Below, in pieces: positions 59,156 through 64,000 of a stretch of DNA of 64,000 nt (positions are counted from its first letter, which is position 1; each line of letters opens with the position of its first letter). The translations under genes were made by a program, and so were the position numbers. The notes under the pieces are model-generated. The model was not told the origin of the DNA, ran no database searches, and saw nothing but the letters and a program-made list of their open reading frames with translations. This DNA is from JBDOQU01 sp039839375. Its GTDB lineage: Bacteria > Pseudomonadota > Alphaproteobacteria > DSM-16000 > Inquilinaceae. Where the stretch lies: positions 186,001 through 250,000 of the forward strand of contig NZ_JBDOQU010000002.1 of NCBI RefSeq assembly GCF_039839375.1, in the 5' to 3' direction.

Positions 59156-59237
59156 CGGGGGGCCGAAGCGAAAGGGTTCTGGAGCGGCCCCGCAGCCGAG
59201 CGCCGGCCGCTCCACCGCCGGGCCTGACGATCAGTTG

Positions 59238-59272
59238 ACATGCGAAACACATGCTTACATGCTTGAAACATG
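59238..59272 (+). promoter_or_regulatory. Iterated ACATG sites and promoter of the RHH/PIN operon
   Basis: ACATG(C) occurs at 59238, 59249, 59257 and 59268, spaced 11, 8 and 11 bases, in 35 bases ending at the first ATG. TTGACA (59235-59240) is a good -35 element within it. Such repeats fit autoregulation by a ribbon-helix-helix antitoxin. Confidence 0.6.
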
Positions 59273-59500
59273 GGAACGATGATCCAGATCCGCAATGTCC
59301 CCGAGACGTTGCATCGCGAACTCAAGTCGCGCGCCGCCTTGGCCGGCATGTCGCTCTCCGACTATCTGCTCAGCGAAATTCGCCAGGTGGCGGAACGGCC
59401 GACGATCGATGAATTACGGGCGCGCCTGCGCAGCCGCACGGAAACGGCTCCTTCCGTGCCGCCGGCCGAACTGGTTCGCGCTGAGCGTGACCGCGTGTGA
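59270..59500 (+). CDS. RHH antitoxin, FitA-like
   Basis: A 76-residue protein. The N-terminal RHH is MIQIRNVPETLHRELKSRAALAGMSLSDYLLSEIRQVAERP, the FitA/VapB-type pattern. A C-terminal helix with TIDELRARLRSRTETAPSVPPAELVRAERD binds the toxin. ATG 59270 and ATG 59279 (MIQIRN) are both possible; the second matches the family start. It overlaps the toxin gene by GTGTGA. Confidence 0.9.
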   Translation: MGTMIQIRNVPETLHRELKSRAALAGMSLSDYLLSEIRQVAERPTIDELRARLRSRTETAPSVPPAELVRAERDRV

Positions 59501-59889
59501 TCGTCGTCGACGCGTCGGCCCTGCTTGAAGCCCTTCTCCGCACGCCGGCGGCGAAAGCCGTGGAAGATCGGCTGTTCGCGCCGCGTCAAACGCTTCACGC
59601 ACCGCATCTGCTCGATGTGGAAGTCGCACAGGTGATCCGGCGCTACGCCGCGAACGGCGAAATCGACGGCGAACGCGGCCGCATGGCTCTCGCCGACCTG
59701 GCGGACCTTCCCCTGCGGCGATATCCGCACGATCTCCTTTTGCCGCGCATTTGGGATTTGCGGAACAATCTGACGGCCTATGACGCCGCCTATGTCGCGC
59801 TGGCCGAAGCACTCGATACACCACTGCTGACGCGCGACCGACGCCTGGCCTCGGCCGCCGGCCATCACGCGCGGATTGAATTGGTGTAA
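59497..59889 (+). CDS. PIN-domain toxin, FitB/VapC-like
   Basis: A 130-residue ribonuclease toxin with GTG start at 59497. All four PIN acidic residues are visible: VVDASALLEALL (D), HLLDVEVAQVI (E), TAYDAAYVALAEAL (D) and LLTRDRRLASA (D). It is intact, unlike the VapC stump 2.6 kb away. The antitoxin gene overlaps by four bases, as in type II modules. Confidence 0.92.
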   Translation: MIVVDASALLEALLRTPAAKAVEDRLFAPRQTLHAPHLLDVEVAQVIRRYAANGEIDGERGRMALADLADLPLRRYPHDLLLPRIWDLRNNLTAYDAAYVALAEALDTPLLTRDRRLASAAGHHARIELV

Positions 59890-60004
59890 CGCCCTCCGGC
59901 GCCGCAACGGCACAACGAAAAACGCGGGTAGAGTTGTCGGGAGCCGCGCCGGTCGTTCGTCCTCGGTGCAAAGCGCCAAGAATCCGGACAACCAGGAGTC
60001 TCCG

Positions 60005-60655
60005 ATGATCCCTATCATCACAGCCTTTGAACGGTCTCCCGATCGCGGCCAGGGTCTGGCGCGCGACATGCGCGTTCGCTGGGCGCTCGAAGAAGTGGGC
60101 CAGCCCTACGAGGTTCGTCTTGTGTCGTTCAAAGCGATGAAGGAACCCGCGCATCTTTCGCTTCATCCTTTCGGGCAGATTCCGACCTATGAAGAGGGCG
60201 ACCTCGCCCTGTTCGAGTCGGGGGCAATCGTGTTCCATATCGCGGAGAACCATGCGGGCCTGCTGCCGGACGATGCGAACGGCCGGGCGTGCGCGATCGC
60301 GTGGATGTTCGCCGCACTCAACACGGTGGAGCCGCCGATCTTCGATCGCAGCCTCGCCAGGATATTGGAGCACAACGAGCCCTGGTATGAGCAGCGCCTG
60401 CGTGTCCTCGAAGACAGCATCCGGAAACGGCTGGGTGGGCTTTCCGATCGCCTCGGCGATGCCGACTGGCTGGATGGCGCGTTCAGCGCCGGTGACCTGC
60501 TGATGGTGACGGTGCTGCGCAGGTTGAACGGATCGGGCATGTTGGAGGAATACCCGAACCTCGCCGCCTACGTCGCCCGCGGCGAGGCGCGGCCCGCCTA
60601 CAAGCGCGCCTTCGACGCCCAACTGGCGGTTTTCACCGCCGCTTCGACCGGCTGA
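60005..60655 (+). CDS. Glutathione S-transferase family protein
   Basis: A 216-residue GST. The thioredoxin-like N-domain (about 1-80) contains MRVRWALEEVGQPYEVRLVSFKAMKEPAHLSLHPFGQIPTYEEGDLALFESGAIVFHIAEN, with the glutathione-binding cis-Pro (QIPTYEE) and ESGAI motif. The all-helical C-domain includes AFSAGDLLMVTVLRRL (the GST N-capping AGD motif). ATG 60005 follows CCAGGAGTCTCC. The substrate is unknown. Confidence 0.93.
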   Translation: MIPIITAFERSPDRGQGLARDMRVRWALEEVGQPYEVRLVSFKAMKEPAHLSLHPFGQIPTYEEGDLALFESGAIVFHIAENHAGLLPDDANGRACAIAWMFAALNTVEPPIFDRSLARILEHNEPWYEQRLRVLEDSIRKRLGGLSDRLGDADWLDGAFSAGDLLMVTVLRRLNGSGMLEEYPNLAAYVARGEARPAYKRAFDAQLAVFTAASTG

Positions 60656-60868
60656 TCAAAGTCGCCCATCGGCGGTTTATGGCGGACCGAAAACGAAACG
60701 GAGAACTACGTCTACGCTATAGCCCTCCAAAATAATTGATGAAAGCGGACCCGGCGGCAAGAGCGCCGGGGACTGTTTCGGGAGGCCCTCCGCCACACTA
60801 CGGCGCAATGTGGAAGCGCGTTCGTCTCCCGGCGCAGCTTCGTCGACACGGCCCGCCGTAGAGTGGAT

Positions 60869-61543
60869 TTATTCCGTGTCGCTCCGCTCTTGCCAGATAA
60901 GCGATTGTGCTTGCGCCGGCACCGAAAGCGCCGCTTCCCGCGACAGATTCTTGAAGTTCGGCAGGCACGAGCACACAAGCGCGCGCTCTTGCCCGATCAG
61001 TTCCACGATTTCTTTGCCGCATTCCGCGGGGATACGCATTCGCCCGTGCCGCAGCGCCAGATAGACGGCGTCAGCGGCCGAATGCTCGCCAAGGCTTTGC
61101 ACAACGCTAGGATGCCGGAGGAGGTCGAGGGTCCAACCGGGCTCCACACCATCCATGAGCCCCGCTGCCCGAGTGCGGCCTTTCCGTTCATCGACGACAG
61201 CTCGAAAGCGCCGACGCGCCGCGATCGCGATCGTCGCGGCCTCCCCGTCATCCAGAGAAGGAGAGCCACCGGACAGAGTGGCGAACAACTCGTACTCCAC
61301 GTCGGTCATGCCGGCGACGGTCACCTTGCCGCCTGCGATGAGGCCGTAAAGAAAACTGTGGTCTCCGTTCTTCCGGCTCGTCTCGTGCTCCAACTCCCCC
61401 GCCACGATGTCGGGCACGACGATGTCATTCGTGATAGCCGTCAACACCCGCTCGCCGTAGGTGCAGGCGTGCAGGTTGATCAGGACGCTCGTATCGAGGA
61501 CCAGCGGTCTGCGATCATCAGCTAGGGAGCTTGAGAAGGTCAT
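60869..61543 (-). CDS. PIN-domain (DUF3368-like) protein of the QueC/ImmA operon
   Basis: A 224-residue putative nuclease. Acidic residues sit in the PIN positions: LVLDTSVLINL, VPDIVAGELEHE, LDDGEAATIAIAA and AVVDERKGR. The DDGE...AA pattern resembles DUF3368 rather than VapC. A C-terminal extension (about 150-224) carries Cys (ECGKEIVELIGQERALVCSC). It overlaps the XRE-ImmA gene by 26 bases, which indicates coupled expression. I infer an effector nuclease; the target is unknown. Confidence 0.82.
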   Translation of the reverse strand: MTFSSSLADDRRPLVLDTSVLINLHACTYGERVLTAITNDIVVPDIVAGELEHETSRKNGDHSFLYGLIAGGKVTVAGMTDVEYELFATLSGGSPSLDDGEAATIAIAARRRFRAVVDERKGRTRAAGLMDGVEPGWTLDLLRHPSVVQSLGEHSAADAVYLALRHGRMRIPAECGKEIVELIGQERALVCSCLPNFKNLSREAALSVPAQAQSLIWQERSDTE

Positions 61544-62708
61544 CCGTCACGTTTTCCTCAAGCTCGATCTGGTCAATCAGTTCGCGCACCTCCACGCGGC
61601 GCATCTTCAGTAGCTCGGCCAACTGCCCTTCCGACATGATGCCACGCTTCCAGGCCGCGTGCGCCATGAGACTCATCCTGTGGGAAACCGGCCGATTAGC
61701 GTCGGTCTTAGCCACATCTAGACGCTCAGCGGCGTCACCAAGCACTTCCCGCGCGTGATGGTCTTTGATCCCGCCCTTCGTCTTGAGCCATTCCCACGTC
61801 CCCTTTTTCAGGAGCTCTAGCTCTTCGAGGCGGCGCACACACGCCTCGCGGGATATGTTGTACTGGTGCGCCAGCAAGATAACGTGCCGACGGGTGAGCA
61901 TGTCGGCGCCGGCCGTCAGTTGTTTGAAACTCTCGGAGAAGCTCTTTCGTGGCGTCAAGAAGGCGCGGCCAAACGCATTCGCGTAGCGCTCGTCGCGAGA
62001 CAGGAATTGCTCGTCGTCCTCCAAAACCTCGGAGACGCGGCGCGTCCCCACGAAGTGTCCGAGTTCGTGCGCGGCGGAGTGAACGCGCCGCTCCAGGAGA
62101 TGATTGGCGTTCAGGAGGATGCAGGCGCCGACGGCGTCGTCATAGGTGAATAAGCCGGCGACCTTCGACTTCGAGGACAGTCGTCGCTGATACAGGCGGA
62201 TGCCGAGATCGAGCTCGATGATGGAGAAAATGTCGCCGACCGGACCGGCACCAAGCCCAAGCCAGTCGCGCAGCTCTTGTGCCTGCTTCTCGGCAAGTTC
62301 GACAATGTCGCCCTGGTTAATCCCTTTCTCCGGCGGGTAGTGCCGCCGCCGCTCGATGCCGAGAACGTTTTCGAGTTCCACCTCCGCCTTCACCAGATCA
62401 TTCAGCAGATCGACGGCTTCGAGCGTGTGGTCATCCTCCGTCTCACGCATCTTGCGGAATCGGGGCACCAGATCAGTATGAACCGCTTCCCGACGCAGAA
62501 GGCCGTTGACGGAAACACCATAGTGCCGGGCAAGAAGCTGCAACTCCTGAATACGGACGCGCCGCGTGCCCTTTTCGATGGACACAAGGGTCGGACGCGA
62601 CATGCCAATAACCTCGGCCGCCTCATCTTGACGGATGTCCGCGTTTTCCCTTGCCAGCCGCAGGCGCCGACCGATTTCCTGTGCGCTCAGCTCATTCAGA
62701 TCGGCCAT
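61518..62708 (-). CDS. XRE regulator fused to ImmA/IrrE zinc metalloprotease
   Basis: A 396-residue protein. The HTH_3 domain (about 8-65) reads EIGRRLRLARENADIRQDEAAEVIGMSRPTLVSIEKGTRRVRIQELQLLARHYGVSV. The ImmA/IrrE domain (about 130-290) has the zinc motif RVHSAAHELGHFVGTRR and the family-typical NAFGRAFLTPRKSF. The remaining tail (about 300-396) includes REVLGDAAERLDVAKTDANRPVSHRMSLMAHAAWKRG. Such proteins derepress mobile elements or act as protease-regulators in toxin and defence loci. It overlaps the QueC-like gene by 17 bases and the PIN gene by 26. Confidence 0.92.
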   Translation of the reverse strand: MADLNELSAQEIGRRLRLARENADIRQDEAAEVIGMSRPTLVSIEKGTRRVRIQELQLLARHYGVSVNGLLRREAVHTDLVPRFRKMRETEDDHTLEAVDLLNDLVKAEVELENVLGIERRRHYPPEKGINQGDIVELAEKQAQELRDWLGLGAGPVGDIFSIIELDLGIRLYQRRLSSKSKVAGLFTYDDAVGACILLNANHLLERRVHSAAHELGHFVGTRRVSEVLEDDEQFLSRDERYANAFGRAFLTPRKSFSESFKQLTAGADMLTRRHVILLAHQYNISREACVRRLEELELLKKGTWEWLKTKGGIKDHHAREVLGDAAERLDVAKTDANRPVSHRMSLMAHAAWKRGIMSEGQLAELLKMRRVEVRELIDQIELEENVTDDLLKLPS

Positions 62709-64000
62709 GGCGCTCTCCCTTCGTCCAGCTTCTCAGGAAGCTTTGTTCGCCTTGGGCCGCCATGAAGGCGCGCCATTCCTTTGCGTGGGTCAGCAACATA
62801 TTCCTGAGGTTCTTCAAGACATCGTCCTGCGGCTCCCCCGTCGCGCGCGCGATTTCGAAGACATGAACCTTTAAATCCGCATCGGGGAGGTCGGCCATGT
62901 CAGCGAGCTGCTGGAGGTGCCGAACCCCGACGCTGCCGTATTCCGCCATCGTGCGGCTCAGACGGACTTTCTTCCTGCCGGGAAGGGCATCCCGAAAGGC
63001 CGGAACGGTGAGATCGGCGATGACGTAGGTGTGTTCCGGCTCTTCTATTCCGGCGGCATGCATGCTCATCCGGCGAAGGAGACATGCGGCGCAGAGCCCA
63101 CACTGCCGCAACTTGCCGTCCATTTTCGCGTTCCAGCGCTGCTGCCAGCACGAGCGGGTCTCAAACAGTTCATCGACCGCCTTGTTCGTGGTGCGCCGAA
63201 AGGCCGAAATCGTCTCGCCCTTTGTATTCCACAGGCGCGGTTGGTCGTAGCGAACTTCATGCCCGAGCACCGCCTTGATGAACCGCTCCATCTTGCGGAA
63301 GTACGTCGGATGATTGCGGTAGTCGGCATAGACGTTGTGCAGAGGCAGCAGGACCGGGCCGAGCGCACCTTGACCGCTTTCGGGGACGACGACCCTGGTC
63401 AACCCCGTCAGATGCGCGGCGATGGCCGTCACGGCGGCGAATTTGAAGCCGCGCGAACGTACGCTGCTTTCTCGCGATGACGGAACGTCAACCCGAAACG
63501 GGATCTGGTCGAAAGGCTCATCGCCTGCTTTCAAGGTATGGCGGTGTTTGGTCACGCGCACACATACAGCGTCGGTTCCGTTCCCGGACACCTTAGACAC
63601 ACAGCGGGAGTCCAACCCATCACTATAGGCGATCACGAAGCTCCGCTCCGTGCCGAATGGAAGCGACCGCTGCCGTGCCCCCAAAACGCCTTGGCCCTGC
63701 CATGGAACGAAGGTGAGTTGCCAATCGTCACCCGTGAGATGTCGCAGCGCCGCACGAAGGCTGCCTTGCACCTCGGGTCGTTGCCACGTCGCAACCTCGA
63801 CGACGGGCACGGTGATGTTAAAATCGCGCGCCCACCGACTGATCCGTCTTGCGGTTCGGCGGTCGGCATATTCAATAGCAGCGCTGACCACTAGAAGGTC
63901 GTGGTGGATCGGCTTCCATCCTTCGTAGTCGTAAGTGTCAAGGACATCAGGATCGAAGACGATTTCCTTGCCGATTTCGGCGACGGCCGCCGAACCGGAA
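62692..64000 (-). CDS. QueC-like PP-loop ATPase, 3' part (runs off right edge)
   Basis: 435 residues plus stop are visible; the frame is open through the window edge, so the start is missing. The PP-loop is FVIAYSDGLDSRCVS (SDGLDS in place of the QueC SGGxDS). A four-Cys zinc site follows as ETRSCWQQ and RQCGLCAACLLRR. The N-part (DLLVVSAAIEYADRRTARRISRW, then LRAALRHLTGDDWQLTF) resembles QatC/QueC-like defence proteins, not housekeeping queuosine QueC. Its C-terminus is an extra helical region. Function is probably nucleotide- or deazaguanine-type chemistry, inferred from family. Confidence 0.85.
   Translation of the reverse strand, partial: SGSAAVAEIGKEIVFDPDVLDTYDYEGWKPIHHDLLVVSAAIEYADRRTARRISRWARDFNITVPVVEVATWQRPEVQGSLRAALRHLTGDDWQLTFVPWQGQGVLGARQRSLPFGTERSFVIAYSDGLDSRCVSKVSGNGTDAVCVRVTKHRHTLKAGDEPFDQIPFRVDVPSSRESSVRSRGFKFAAVTAIAAHLTGLTRVVVPESGQGALGPVLLPLHNVYADYRNHPTYFRKMERFIKAVLGHEVRYDQPRLWNTKGETISAFRRTTNKAVDELFETRSCWQQRWNAKMDGKLRQCGLCAACLLRRMSMHAAGIEEPEHTYVIADLTVPAFRDALPGRKKVRLSRTMAEYGSVGVRHLQQLADMADLPDADLKVHVFEIARATGEPQDDVLKNLRNMLLTHAKEWRAFMAAQGEQSFLRSWTKGERHGRSE

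Noticed and set aside
59156..59230. Terminator after the MFS gene
   Set aside because: A 9-bp stem GGAGCGGCC/GGCCGCTCC exists at 59181-59213, but there is no U-run and the loop is long, so I do not call it.
60656..60868. Attachment site or element boundary left of the QueC/ImmA/PIN operon
   Set aside because: The composition changes here and it would be a logical border, but I found no tRNA, direct repeat pair or integrase to support it.

Overview
The window is GC-rich (roughly two thirds G+C), densely packed bacterial chromosome. An alphaproteobacterium is the best fit. The SOS box in front of the imuA-imuB-dnaE2 mutasome has the alphaproteobacterial form GTTC-N7-GTTC, intergenic spaces carry alphaproteobacterial-style REP hairpins, and the cytoplasmic and envelope genes (tamA/tamB, an ScsB-type thiol reductase next to yqgE, fused treS-maltokinase) match that class. 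I cannot name the genus. I see no rRNA, tRNA or CRISPR array.

Layout. (1) 1-12.7 kb, minus strand: a GlgE-pathway cluster for alpha-glucan and trehalose (malQ fragment, glgX, glgB, treS-mak; glgE separately). It is interrupted at 8.3-10.6 kb by a small membrane protein, a PRC-barrel exported protein, a shortened LysR regulator and a RidA protein. (2) 12.9-21 kb: decayed parDE, an exported protein of unknown function, XRE, Lrp and TetR regulators, hemolysin III, DUF6958-like and GFA genes, a DHFR-like reductase, a DUF1127 protein and a GcvA-type LysR. (3) 21-27.1 kb: a plus-strand nucleoside uptake and salvage operon (BMP binding protein, ATPase, two permeases, cytidine deaminase, purine nucleoside phosphorylase). 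(4) 27.3-32.7 kb: dnaE2, imuB and imuA with a LexA box. (5) 32.8-45.5 kb: small ORFs, a peroxiredoxin, ScsB, YqgE, TypA and TamA/TamB. (6) 45.5-53 kb: a redox-stress block (pirin, SoxR with a perfect operator, FMN reductase, ABC exporter, OxyR with its site, AhpC, AhpD, PfpI, dodecin) between two inverted copies of a composite palindromic repeat. (7) 53-60.7 kb: rnk, a D-amino-acid dehydrogenase, a glutamate-synthase-like FMN enzyme, an orphan VapB beside a VapC stump, TetR/MFS with three operators, an intact RHH/PIN toxin-antitoxin pair and a GST. (8) 60.9 kb to the right edge: a lower-GC, overlapping three-gene operon (QueC-like PP-loop enzyme, XRE-ImmA/IrrE protease, PIN protein). It looks horizontally acquired and is the best candidate for a little-described, probably defensive, system. 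It runs off the window.

How genes work together. TreS converts trehalose to maltose, its maltokinase domain makes maltose-1-phosphate, GlgE polymerises this to glucan and GlgB branches it; GlgX and MalQ remodel the product. OxyR and SoxR each sit beside a recognisable binding site and likely targets. LexA likely controls the error-prone mutasome.
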